Assembly: GCA_001643675.2 (NCBI GenBank)
Contig: LSRY02000076.1
Span: 1-64,000, forward strand
Direction of reading: 5' to 3'
Length of the DNA stretch: 64,000 bases
DNA from: Monocercomonoides exilis
Lineage: Eukaryota; Preaxostyla; Oxymonadida; Polymastigidae
A model generated the notes under the pieces. It did no database searches. It saw only the letters and a list, made by a program, of their open reading frames with translations, and had not been told where the DNA came from. Shown here piece after piece: positions 11,023 through 22,634 of the stretch (its first letter is position 1; each line of letters opens with the position of its first letter). A program made the position numbers and the translations under genes.

Positions 11023-12190
11023 TCAAATATTTACATTCTTGCGGCTTTTTTTAAGTGCTGTTCTTGGGAAGAAGATATTTTGCAATCTGAAAATGCTTGG
11101 AAGCAGGAACATCCGGACCATAGGCGATGTATTTGAGTGACAGTGAATTGTGCTGAACAACTGTGCATATGTTACAAGCGGATTCATGAAAGCGATGTTG
11201 AGTCCACCGGCATCGGAGCAGACGAAGTTGCTGTGGGAGAAGTGGTAATTCCAAACGGCAAGGCTGTTGTTTGTTAACTCACAGTTGTCGGCATGCGCGC
11301 AACTGCTGATCTTGGAGAGCAAGATGTTAATGAAGAAGGAATTCATCATTCTAAGGGAGCTTCATGACAAATTTGACGTTGAATAAGAAGAATAGCGCTG
11401 TCTGCTTTAATGGAGAGATCTGTTGCGAGAGATTTTCAACGAAGTTGCCAAATCCAATGTCAAGCACGTGCAAGGCTGTGAAGTGCCGAAGAAGATATTG
11501 AAATAAGAGAGAAAAGATCGTACTGAAAGAAGTGGATGTGCTATTCTGAGAGAGAAAATAATTAGGAAGATGTCTGGAGGAATCCGTCGAAAAAGCAAAA
11601 GACTCAGAAGTTGATTGAAGCAAAGGAGGAGTGGAAAGAGGAGTGGAATGAGATGAGGATGCAGTTGTTGTTTAATGCAATATCAGCGAGCGGGAAAATA
11701 CAAAGTGAACAAAAACACGATTGTTCGAGTTAGACCAAATTCGAATATTGGATAGGCAATTTTGGAGGAAGATATGGATAAAAATTGCGGAGAAGGAGAA
11801 ATAGAGGCCTAGCTGTGAGTAGCATTGCTTGGTGGAGGAGTCTGTGTCTTTGCAGAGGAATATCCTGTGGGTGCGGAAGAAAAGAAATGAAGGGCAAAAT
11901 GTTAAAGTCGTGATCGGGATCGGTGTGAGAGGAATCAGAGCTTCAATTGGATGTGCTCGCAGCAAGAGAAGGTTGGGTGAACTCGATGGAAAAGAGGGAC
12001 TCATCGATTTTGGCTGGGATATAGGAGCTCCGGAGAAAGAGTTTATTTCCTCGGAAGGCGTCGTTCAAGGCGATGCGGATGTTGAGAACGGAGACAGGGA
12101 TTGGAGGAGCTTTAGCGGAGTGGATGCAGCTTTGAAGAGGTCGTCTCCTTCGGTCGACATATCGCTCACATAGATGGTGAACACACACGT
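11023..12190 (-). pseudogene. Possible decayed beta-helix surface protein
   Basis: Minus-strand frames at 11351-11623, 11023-11349 and 11943-12188 contain pieces such as VWNYHFSHSNFVCSDAGGLN, and a segment PVSVLNIRIALNDAFRGN. These resemble the N-x-x-F-x-x-C...GG-(A/G)-L strands of the intact surface proteins elsewhere in this window. The pieces lie in different frames with many stops. The family assignment is weak. Confidence 0.25.
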
Positions 12191-13424
12191 CTCAACAGCA
12201 CATTCCATTGCACATTCGCTCTCAGCATTTCACATAAGAGCTGGCCCCTTGCATAAGAGCGTAATGTGGCCTTGTTTGCACATTCTCGTCTTAATACTGT
12301 TCAAGATTCAGATTCATGTTGCCTCAAGCAGTTGAGTCGGTCAGAGCAGACGGGAAAACTGCCATGAGTGAAGAATCAATGGACAAAGTGAAAATGAATT
12401 GAAAGGATACAAGTACTGCAAAAGTGGATATAGAAGAGATGTGGAGAAATAGTCCAGGCAAGGAGACAGCGAAGATGGAGTTGTTTAAATGAGTATACAC
12501 CCTGCTTCTTCTTCAATCATCGCAAACGAAAGGAGTGTTTGCAGAGTCTGTATGGAAAATGAACAGCCAGATAAAAGATAAACTCAGCTTTCAAGCAAGT
12601 CTATGCGTAAGATGTGGATGATGGAGAATAAAAGAGAATTGCTGTTAAGCAAAACATTTTTAAGTGAAAAAAACAGAAATTTTCGTATTTCTTCTCATTT
12701 TCTTAATTTTTTCTTAGTTATTTTTTTATCTTTGATCAATTTATTTAGAAAACTTCTCCAAAGAATTAATTGTTTTTTAATAATAATTCATTATAAATTG
12801 TTGTTTATCCAATAAATGTCTTGTATAACTATCATATTTTTCTATGTGTAATTTTGAAAATTGTTCATTTTTTACTAAAGTTTAATGATCTTTATCAGCA
12901 ATTTTTTAATTTCTTTTCAATAACATTTATTCAAATTTTTCATTAAAGAAATTGATTTATCGAGTTTTGAAACAATCATTATTATGCTTTTCAAGCAAGA
13001 TAACTTATGTTTTGTTATGTTTATTGTATTTTCGATTTTTTTTTTGAAATTATTTTCATTTCTCGATATTTGAAATGAAATCAATTGGAAACAAATTGAA
13101 ATCAACAAATAAATAAAAACAATAATAATTTGAGCAAAATATTTGTGAGATCATCACTTTCTTTCTTCTTATCAACACCACCCTTAATGAAAAAATTTTT
13201 TGATCAAACGTCTGAATTTTTTATGATATCAAAAAAAATCACCCATATCTTTAAAGAATAAGCAAAAATAAAAAAACAAACCGGTAATAAAATGTATCAA
13301 CTTTGCCAAAAATCGTTCATCAAAATGCTGAGCCATTTCATGCTTCTCAGAATTTTGCAATCAAAAACAAAAAAAGTGCAAATTGAAGAAAAACTCTCAT
13401 TTTAAAGTCGACGCTATAGGGTCA
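12191..13424. other. Gap with one MITE end, no gene
   Basis: There is no supportable frame here. Near 13215-13252 the sequence atgatatcaaaaaaaatcac followed by ccatat matches one end of the MITE family seen at 14748-15013. No partner end was found nearby. Confidence 0.4.
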
Positions 13425-13493
13425 TCTTTTTATTGGCACTTTTTTCTTTATTGGCACAATAATTTTTTGTGATGAAAAAAAGTGAAAAACACA

Positions 13494-15560
13494 TCAAAAA
13501 AAAAATACAAAACTTGAATCAATTACTCTTTTTTCTTTTCTTATTCCATTTTCACGTTCAAAGGGGTCATATTCATCACTTGTTTCATCGTCATCATACT
13601 TAATTTTTCTGAACGTCCTTTTCACTTTTTTCTCCATGGGCAATTCTTCTTCTTCAATTTCCTTATCTTTTTCTTCAATTTCATCAATTTTCATCTTGTG
13701 TTTTTCATTATATTCATCCCATTCATCAAGAAGCTTTTCTTTTGTTATTTCTTTTCCGAAGAAGTCGAAACAATGTGAATGAGAAGGAATGAAGTATTGA
13801 GAAGACTGAGGAAGTTTCATCAACACAGATCCAGATCCATTGCTGAGGACTCCGCTGTTAACGAAGTCTTTTTTGATCACAGATGGGGTGAATGCTGTGT
13901 GAAGGGCTCATGGAAACACATCTGCAACAGCTGTTCTTTAATCAAATGAGGAGGTGGATGATGGGGAGCTGTAATTGTTTGAAAGCTCCGACTTCAATAC
14001 TGCAAATACGCCTCTGTCCAGCGGCTGCGAAATGTGTGTGGTGTGTGGAACGAATGTGACGACGTCTAATTCGGCTTCATTGAACTGTCTCCATATAGTT
14101 GAATCTGCCCGTGATGAGTGTGAGTCCAGGAGAAGAAGGCAACGATGAGATTCTTTAAGAATTCGCTTTCTTCTGTCAATGATTGCTGGCAGCAGAACTG
14201 TTAAGGCAAATTTTTGAATGATGTTTTATCCATCCAGCCTTTTGTATTTGGACAAATGTCAAGATAAGGTTTTAACCGTATTGTCAGTTCTTTCGGAAGA
14301 TTTGCGCTCGACCACAGCACGATAGACGGAAGCGAGAAGCCATCAGCAGCGATTCCAGCAACGAGAGTGGCATTCGGCATCCTTTCGGAAGTCTTTTTGA
14401 ATCCAGCTTGCTCATCTGCAGTATAAACAACAACGCCATGTGTAGAAGTCGGAATTCGAAGCGAAGATTCATCGATATTGAAGATTAATTCCTCTGGATA
14501 TTTATTTTCATCGTGTAATGCATGCAATTCGGTGTACCACGGCCTTTGGACTTTCTAGCAAGATGCCGCAAGTCTGTTGACATAAACTTGCTTTGGAAGC
14601 GATGACTTTTATTCCGGATAGCGCTTTATGAATGCGTGAACCGTCTTTAGAGTTACTGTCTTTTTCTTCTTTTCTTCATTTTCTCCTTCTTTTTCACTAT
14701 CGTTGATAATATTTTCCAACGCAATACAAATTTATATCTAATTCAAATATGGGTGATTATTTTTGAAATCATATATTTTTTCGGTGTGTTGATTTTTCAA
14801 AGATTGTTTGTTAATGAATAGAGAATTTGAATTTTTTAAAAAAAAATTCCATCAAAACCATATTAAACACAAATGTTTAAACAAAAACAACAAAGAAAAT
14901 ATTTTTAAATAAAATTTTTCAATTTTTGGTGTTTTGTTGTTAATGCTTTTGAAAAATTTTCGAATCGAATTTTTTGAATGAAAAAATATGATATCAAAAA
15001 TAATCACCCATATTAATTGCAACGCAGATCGCGTGCTTTTCGTAACGTGAGGCTTGTCCCAGATCGAGATTCTATTGTAACTTCTTCCAAAAATTGCTTT
15101 TCTTTTTCACCGTTAATAATTTGTGTGTGCCCAACTTTTGCAATCAGCATTCCTTCTTTTATTGCATATGTCGTTGATTTCAAAGACTTTTTGCTATTTC
15201 CACCATATTTAACCCCGTCGACCAGTCTGACAACATTATCATTCACAATGTGTACAATCCTTTCCAATCTTGTCACATATTTTCTGAAAAGTTGTGCAGA
15301 CATTGCTTCCTTCAGCCGCTTCTGCGCCGCTTCAGCTTTCTTTTTCACGGGAAATTTCAAATGCATATTATAATAATGGTCAAAAATTTATTTATTTATT
15401 TGTCAATTTTAATTGAAGGATTTTTTATTAATATTTTGTTTTTATGAATGAAAAAGATAAAAATTCAAACCTTTGTGCAGTCCAATTTCTCGTGAAAGCT
15501 CAATGGAAGGACTTGAACCACTCCATTTCACCTCCACAAGAAATTGGATATCTTTCAAAA
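13494..15560 (-). pseudogene. Pogo/Tigger-like DDE_1 transposase, inactivated
   Basis: Read on the minus strand, the order is as follows. An N-terminal piece near 15490-15560 (EVKWSGSSPSIELSREIGLH) comes first. Then comes 15013-15366, which contains IESRSGTSLTLRKARDL, a helix-turn-helix-like motif. The MITE follows, then a lysine/glutamate-rich piece. The catalytic core follows: ELIFNIDESSLR (first Asp), CP-NTKGWMD, LLLLDSHSSR (second Asp) and THISQPLDRGVFAVLK. The tail ends in an acidic stretch at 13494-13880. In-frame stops occur near 14625, 14560 and 13915 (the last a TGA opposite Gln in the sister copy). The core motifs match the DDE_1 family. It is clearly inactive. Confidence 0.7.
14748..15013. 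mobile_element. MITE inserted in the dead transposase
   Basis: This insert of about 266 bp starts tatgggtgattatttttgaa and ends in the inverse of it, with about 30 bp of imperfect inverted repeat. It has no coding capacity. It splits the transposase between RKARDLRC and the next charged segment, so it arrived after or during decay. Related ends occur near 13250 and at 50.5-51 kb. Confidence 0.7.
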
Positions 15561-15690
15561 TTTAAATATTGAAAACCTAACATTGGAATATCAACATAAA
15601 ATATGTTTTTTTTATCATTTTTGGTTTTAATAAATTTTATTTTTTTAAAAAAAAAGTGCCAAAAAAGAAAAAAGTACCAATAAAAAGTTA

Positions 15691-16060
15691 ACCATTTGTG
15701 TGAGTCACGTCGGGGAAAAAACCATCAGAATTCACATTGAATAAAATTCAAACTGTTATTTCAATGACAACAAAAATTTTGACATTATTGATTATTTAAA
15801 TGATTTGGATATTTAATCGTGTTCATCAGAGTGGAAATGAAAATATCTTTGAACAATATATGAAGTGTTCAGAAGCAGAAATACTGTGTATTAACGAAAT
15901 CATTCGTATCGAGAAGGAATGAATATCAGCTGGAATGGATGGAATAACGTGCATTTGAAGGAGTTGTCAGAATAACGGATTCGATCAACATTGTGTAATT
16001 CTCGCGAATATGGATCAAAAATGATGAACCAGCTCTCAATGGTTTTGAAGAAAACAGGTT
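15691..16060. other. Short gap between transposon remnants
   Basis: The sequence is AT-rich with no supportable frame. It may include degraded 5' sequence of the second pogo-like copy that follows. Confidence 0.4.
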
Positions 16061-17380
16061 AACAAAATTGAAATACAAAAACTTGTTGTTTGCTGCAAAG
16101 AACAAAGTGTCTCAAAAGAAATAATCATAGAATCAAGATCTGGAAGCTGTTTGCCAAAACGGAAAGTTTGCGAACTTGTTTGTTTCTCTTTAATTATTAA
16201 TGATTCTTCAAAAAAAAATGGAAAATGTTGTTAACAACACAGATAAAAAAGATGGATCTCAAGCGAATATTTCAAAGGCAGCTGACAACTGCATTGTGAA
16301 GCTCTAACCACAGCTGAAAAGAAGGGCTTCAATATAAGCTGACATTTATTGCCTTTTTGTGTTGGATCAAAGAATTCTTCAGCCGTTGAACACATCTTTT
16401 GACTGTTATTACAATAGGAATGAATTTTGTGAAAAACAGATATTCAATATGGACGAACCGACTGTGAGGGGATCGACAAACTCGAAGCTTAATGTTTTTG
16501 ATCCAACAAATGAAAAGCGTGGGTTTTCACAAAGAACAACCAGAAATGGAAATTCCACTCTGGCTGTTGCTGAAATTGCTGATGTGTTCGCGCTTCCTTC
16601 TGTGATTCTGAGGTCAAGATAACGCATTCCCGATGAAATGAATCAGCTTTTGTTACAACCTCTGAATATTTGTCCAAATGAAAGAAGCTGGATAGACAGT
16701 GAATTATTGAATAAAATGTATTTTGGAAATTCTCATTATTTCAATTACCAACAAAAAAAGCGAATGCTCTATTAAAAATCTCACAACTTATTTCAAATTA
16801 ACTCCCACATTTCTCGTGCAGATTCAACAATCTTGTTCAAGAACCGTAAAGAAAATGTTTTCGTTGAAGCCTTCACACATAGCCCAACATCTTGGCAGAA
16901 GAGTTTTCATAGCCCCCAAGAATAAACTCAAAACGAAATGTGAACCTCCTTCTTCATCGACTTCATTATCGAATAAGTGTGTTTTCGTGGATGTTCTCCC
17001 TCAAGCAATTCACACTTCATTCTCACCTGCTGTCATATAAAAAGCCTTCGCAACGCGTGGAGTTCTTCATGACGAATCTGGACCGATTCTCATGAAGCTG
17101 TCAGAAACATCGGAATATCTTCCTTCTGCACATCCAAATAGATTCAACTTTCGTGGAAAACTGATTGTCGAAGAGAAGCGACTGAGCGACTGGAACAAAC
17201 AAATTGGAAAACAAAAAGATGAAACAGTTGAAGAAGATTAAAAATGATGATGATGAGAAAGAGTTTTTCGATGAAATCAATTAATAGAAAAGAAAATTTG
17301 AGTTGAGAAAAGATTATCATGAAAGCGAAATTGAAACATTCAACATTGATTTCGGAGAAAATTGTCAAAGATAAGGAATT
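16061..17380 (+). pseudogene. Second, more decayed pogo/Tigger-like transposase
   Basis: This is a plus-strand paralogue of the 13.4-15.6 kb transposase. Matching landmarks are IIIESRSGSCLPKRK (near 16115), KQIFNMDEPTVRGS (16436), NICPNERSWID (near 16665), and a C-terminal block LPQAIHTSFSPAVI near 16995. After a stop, GVLHDESGPILMKLSETSEY aligns with GVLSNGSGSVLMKLPQSSQY of the other copy. Stops include one after RSR (16619) and a TAA opposite Lys (17038). The LLLLDSH-type second-Asp block is not recognisable, so part of the core is lost. No inverted repeats were found. Confidence 0.6.
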
Positions 17381-17945
17381 CGAACATTGAATTTGTTATT
17401 TGAGATTTATTCTTTTCTTGTTCATTTCAATAAAAGAGTCCTGATGAAAAACAAAAGGACTCAGAAAACCAATCGACCTTCACATTTCCGTTTTTATGAA
17501 GAAAATGGTGAAATGTTCAGACGATTAGAAAGATACATCTCAAAAAATCAAAATTATCAAAAACAATTGTTTGATGTTGTGAATTTTGACAATTGATATT
17601 TTTTCCTCTCAAAACTTAAAGAATGTGAGAATAAGAGTAAGTTTTTGAACATTTTTTAGATAAGAAAGGAAAACAAAGTCTGTTCGTGAACATTTCAAAG
17701 TGATTATCGATTCACAGAAACAATGAACAACAATATTTCTTGATTATTTGCTTTTTTAAAAAAAAAAAGATGTAGATCAACACTTCTAAATTTATTGCTC
17801 AAAAAAAGAAAATGAGAACAGACAGATTTCATATAATTTTCCTTTTATGAAAAAAATGTTTCGACTTTAATTTTTTGATTTATTTTTATATAACATTTTG
17901 GAATCGTATAAACATGAAGACATTTTGGTTCTGCATAAGTGAAAG
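17381..17945. other. AT-rich gap, no gene
   Basis: One short frame (17387-17596) has no domain and no splice context. I see nothing supportable. Confidence 0.4.
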
Positions 17946-18071
17946 ATTATCCAGCATAAGACCACTTTAAGGGTACACAAAAAATAAAAAATAAGCTTTA
18001 TGCAAAGGCAAAAAGTTTTCGAGTGAACTTTCATCAACACTCTTTGGTGTAAACCTGTGTGACGTAATGAC

Positions 18072-18128
18072 CACTGACGTGAATATTTTCAATTCTGACG
18101 GACTCATCAAAAATATTCGCGTCAGTGA
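18072..18128. repeat. Short inverted repeat
   Basis: CACTGACGTGAATATTTT (18072-18089) faces AAAATATTCGCGTCAGTG (18111-18128) with a single mismatch and a loop of about 20 nt. It lies inside the left arm of the possible 4.4-kb element and may be a transposon structure or a protein-binding site. Confidence 0.6.
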
Positions 18129-18129
18129 T

Positions 18130-19722
18130 TTTTTTTAAAAGCTGAAATATTTCGTGAAAGCATAAAAAAAATATTGAATTGTGATTTATCTCATATTTAT
18201 TATTTGCACAAGAAAATCAAAAAGTTTTTTCCTCTCACACAACATCATTTAAAAAAAAATCTAAATGGGATACTGACGGATAGGCAAAAAAGGAATTTTA
18301 GATCGTCGGTGACGGTCATGACCGCCAGGGAAAGTAAGTATTTCAATGTTGATCAAAAAATTGAAATAAATACTAATTGTTGAAGTAGTTGCATTTAGAA
18401 ATGTGAAAGATGAAATGAAATGGAATGATGAAGTATTTTTTTGCACTTTCATAAAGTTATAATGGTGGAAATCAAAATTGAAAACGTGCAACGATGGACA
18501 CACATAGAAAATTTGGCCACAAGTGAAAAAACAATTATTCATCCGAACGAAATTTCATCGGGAAATGGTTTGTTTGCTTTTAAAGAATAAATTTTTTAAA
18601 CAATATTTAATTTCCAAGCTTGCAAAATTCGCTCCAATGTTTTCGGCCAATCATGTCAAAATCCGCTCGTCATTGTTTGTCAATATCTGTTCTTCACATT
18701 TTCAAATGTATTTAAGATTCTTCTTTGATAAATTCCTCTTCAAAATTATATTTCTTTTAATTTTTTTTAACATTCATCTTTCTTTCCCGACAACATCAGA
18801 ATGAATTTTTCAATTTCTTCAACCGATTTGGAACACCAGTCACATTTATCTTTGTCACCTGATAATTTTATCCCAAAATTTTCAGAAACGCCAACTGAAC
18901 AAAAATGATGAGTGATATTCTTAAAACACGATGATAGAAGAAAATTCTTTGGATAATACAAACATGCAACAAATGTTCTTGAGAATGAGGATTGCGAAAT
19001 GGAAGAATTATTCGTTGCTGGAAGAATTGAAGGATATTCAGAAAAATTCCATTAAGCATTTTTATCGAATGAAGATAATCGCTGGATACTTTTATCACTT
19101 AATAGAATATGTTTTTTTCTCTCTTTGTGCAACGGAAGATGATGTCCGAATCAGTCTTGGAATAAGTGAAATATTTTGTGATTGAAGATTCTTCATGAAA
19201 GTTTTGATTGTGAATTTATTACTGATAAAAACTATTTCCTGTTGTTGTCATACACACGACATAATTTTTTATTTATTTTTTCTATATTTCACATCAAATC
19301 CGAGTAATAAACAAACGGTATTTTGAAGCTCGTTGATTTTTATTGCTTTTCAAAAAATACTTTGCAATTCATCTCCAAAAAATTTTATAAAATCAACGTA
19401 TTATATTTCGCTGCTTTTATCAACATGTAAATCATAGAAACCTTGCGAAATGAAACAGTTATATGGTTTATTCATTCATCTTCTTTTGAATCTTTTCTCC
19501 TAATTCTAATTCTTTTCTTGTTTCTTTGTAAATATCTTTTGTATTATTCTTTTTCCCGTCATCCCCGCAGAATGTCCTTCTCCTTGATCCGCTTGAAATA
19601 GGTTTCGTTTGGGTCTTCCTTTCAAGTCCACCAACTCGTTCCGAATACTGAATTTTCGCTTTTCTCTCTTTCTAATTCTTCGATTCTTCCTCGCTCGCAC
19701 AGCACCTAGCATTATTTGAGCT
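18130..19722. other. Region without an assignable gene
   Basis: Open frames at 18523-18804 and 18931-19185 on the plus strand have ordinary composition (for example MFLRMRIAKWKNYSLLEELK) but no family resemblance and no clear start or splice partners. They could be exons of a transposon gene. Confidence 0.3.
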
Positions 19723-21746
19723 TTAAAAAGAAAGCATGCAGGCAGAGGCAGATGAGGCGAATAAGATGCATCCACCATTGGTGGCAGTCTGTTGGCTGAA
19801 CTGTTCTGAGTTGATGTTGGTGATGGTGCAGTTGGCGAGGGAGAGGGAGAGGGCAGGGGAGGTGGCAGAGGAGAGGACACAGCTGGCGGGGGAGGCTGTG
19901 GAGGTGATGTGGGTGATGCTGGAGGAGTTGAGGGTGAGGGGGCTTGTGAGGGAGGTGAGGTGGAAGATGCTTTGGCTGTTGAGGGCGAGACTGGTGATTG
20001 CTGTGTGGTTGAGGGCGAGGGAGCCAGCAGTGAGGAAGAAGAGAGGTGTTTTTATTGTTATGGAGGTTGTTCCGGTGATGGTGGTTGTGTTGAGGTTGAG
20101 GGAAGGGGAGTTTTTGGAGAGGTGGAAGAGGATGGGGGTGATTTGATTTGAGGAGTTGTGGGCGATGGCGAGGGCAGAGACTGTGAGGGAGCCCTGAGTC
20201 TGTTGGAAGAGGGCAGACGAGGCAGATGGATATGGTGAAGATGATGTTGAATGTGATGACTGTGAATGTGAGTTTTGTGGTTGAGGAATGCCACTGGAGG
20301 CGATGATGGTGGAATTTGTGCCATTTTCAGTGATTTTTGTGTCAACTGCGCTGAAGGTGAGTGTTTGAAGAGGAACAAATGTTGAGGAGAGGAGGGTGAG
20401 AGAGGCGTCTTGGAGGAGGGAAATGAAGCCAGTGAGGGCATACTCGATGGTGGCGCATGGATCTGTTGGGGTCTGCCACAGGCATCGATATCACTTCCAC
20501 CATTTGCAGCTATTTTGTTCTGGGCAACGAGGGGGAGCCAGCCATTGTACACGTCGCTATCAGCTGTATTGTTATTCCACACCCTTTTTGTTGAGGTTGT
20601 TGAGCCACAATTCTCAAATGGAGATTGAGTTATGGCATTACCATTGAAAAACACATCATTCCCCCTGCCATTTTTGGCAGTATTACCATCGAAGAAGCAG
20701 AAGGCGATGAATCTTATTTCATTCATCCAAGAATAAGTGTTCCAAAAATGCATTCCTGCACCTCCATAACTGGCAGATGCAGTCAGATTGTTGTTTATAA
20801 ATTGGCAATCATCAATCAAAAATTTGCTTGGTTTATTAATTGGTGGATTTGCAAATGTTAAAGAACCTGTTGAATCACCACCAGAATTTGAGATGCACTT
20901 GCTGTTTGTAAACTGAAATTGACCATTTGATGAAAGGCCAGTAACATTAAAATACCAACCGGTTCCACACCAATTTGTGATTGAACAGCTTTCAACTCTG
21001 TTTTCAGAGATTGACCAAACAGAACTGGATTGCGGCCAAGCTATGCAAGTTGCTCCTCCATGAAGAGCGGTGCAACTTGTGAAATTGGATTTTGTGATGT
21101 TAACATTCAACAGACAATAGCAATATAATGCTCCACCGCTACATCCGTTTGTTGAACAATTGAAAAATGAACACGAAGTGATCGATAAATTTGCGTTTGT
21201 GCAATTGACTTTCAGAGCACCTCCTTTATCATTTCCGCTATATGAATCATTCCACGCACACTATTCAAGGAGATAGCTGTTCAATTCAGAAAAAGCCAAT
21301 CTTCCAAGTTTCGCTCTTTCAGATTCAGATCCGACATGCACCACAGCAGCATTAGAAGAAGATCGAATAAGGAAAAAGAATTTGGTTGCATAAACGAGCA
21401 GAAAGAAGGAATGTAGTGGTGTGGAGGTAGAAATAGATACGGAGGAGAAGATGAAAAATACATTGAAAAAGCTTATCTTTAAGAAAATACAAAGAATATT
21501 CAAATTGAAGAAGCACTTTGCGTTGACAAAAAATCGTCTGCATAACAGAAATATATGAATGAATAATATAGTTGAAATAATTAAAAAAATCGATTGAAAA
21601 ATGAAAAATGAAAAGAATTTCAAAAGTTTCAAACTGTTGAAGCGATAAATAGCATATATATGTATTATACAAAATAAATGCACAAAAGCAAAATCCACAT
21701 TATTGCACAATCCATGTATAACAAATCTTATTAAAGAACAACTCAT
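19723..21746 (-). pseudogene. Beta-helix surface protein, inactivated
   Basis: This is a paralogue of the gene at 33.2-34.6 kb. It has a hydrophobic N-terminus, then RSSSNAAVVHVGSESERAKL, repeats such as LSITSCSFFNCS..GGALY, and ACGRPQQ. Two lesions are seen. A TAG (21261-21263) stands where the sister gene has Trp (FEWCEW). A one-base deletion near 20460 turns PQQTPCATIEYAL into PQQIHAPP. Past the deletion the correct frame resumes as PCATIEYALTGFISLLQDAS and continues through further SLALNHTAITSLAL-type repeats to a TAA at 19723. The sister gene lacks this C-terminal repeat block, so this pseudogene preserves more of the ancestral protein. A surface role is inferred from family. Confidence 0.7.
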
Positions 21747-22634
21747 TCGAAAAAAATAGCTGAAATAAATTTATGGGATATGAGAAAAAATCAATTTTGG
21801 AAAAATTCAAAAATTAAAAACAACAAAAAAAGTTCAAAAAATTAATACTCGCACAAAAATAATCATTCACTTCTCAAAAAAAAGAAAAATAAAAAAAGAA
21901 AAATAAAATAAAATAAAAAAAATAAAAAAAATAAAAAAAATAACAGTGGAAAATTTCTGACGGACGTGAAATTTTTTTTTCGATGCGTCAGACAGGTTTA
22001 CTTTGGTGTTGACAATATGTTTTATTTATCATTTTTCTTTTTACAGGGTTTTCGTTCTCAAAAATAACTGTCCTCTAATTGAAATTTTTTATATTTTTTT
22101 GATAAATTCATTTAATAACAATAAAAAGACTTTTTCAGATTTCATAATTTGTATACAAGGGCTATTTGTTGATGTCAGGGTTGAAAATAACTCAATTAAA
22201 GTATTTTAATGAAGTTTGAAAAAAGCCTCATGAAAGTTATTATGTGAATAAAAAAACCATTCAATTATTTTCAGTTTTGATCAATTGGTTATTATTAACC
22301 AAATATATTTATAATATCTTAACATTGCATTTTTTTAGCTGTTTATTCATGGATTTAACGAAAAAATCGGGTACCCTTAAAGTAGCATCTTGCCGATTAT
22401 CCAAATAAGAACAACAAACGGTAGCTTTTTCAAATCTTGATAGGATATGTTTGATTTTATAACTGTTGACACGAAAAAGCATTGAAAGAATGAAATGATT
22501 TGCTCAATTTAGTGATGCACATTTAAAAATTAAGAGCATGAAAATAACTCATTTACAATTTCAAAACAACGATAAATATCAAACAAAAAGCATCTCCTCC
22601 TCGTTCCATGATATTTGGGACTTTACCTGTTTCA

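Larger units (their letters stand above)
13425..15690 (-). mobile_element. Dead pogo/Tigger-like transposon
   Basis: The imperfect inverted repeats are ctttttattggcac followed by ttttttctttattggcac on the left (about 13429-13460), and the inverted counterpart near 15656-15688. The sequence between them encodes a broken DDE_1-type transposase on the minus strand. A MITE of about 266 bp interrupts it. Pogo elements target TA, and the left end does lie next to ta, but the exact right boundary is uncertain. Confidence 0.65.
17946..22405. mobile_element. Possible 4.4-kb TIR-bounded element carrying a surface-protein pseudogene
   Basis: The left end near 17946-17976 reads gattatccag...actttaagggtac. 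The right end near 22370-22400 is its imperfect inverse, gtacccttaaagt...gattatcc. A second inverted match lies inside: gtaaacctgtgtgacg near 18050 against the inverse of cgtcagacaggtttac near 21985. The right arm is about 270 nt longer between the two matched blocks. Between them lie unassigned short frames (18.2-19.2 kb) and the dead beta-helix gene. No transposase was recognised. The outer boundaries are approximate. Confidence 0.4.

Noticed and set aside
21261-21746. Independent multi-pass membrane protein
   Set aside because: It is the N-terminal part of the beta-helix pseudogene, cut off by a TAG. It shares RSSSNAAVVHVG with the 33.2 kb gene.
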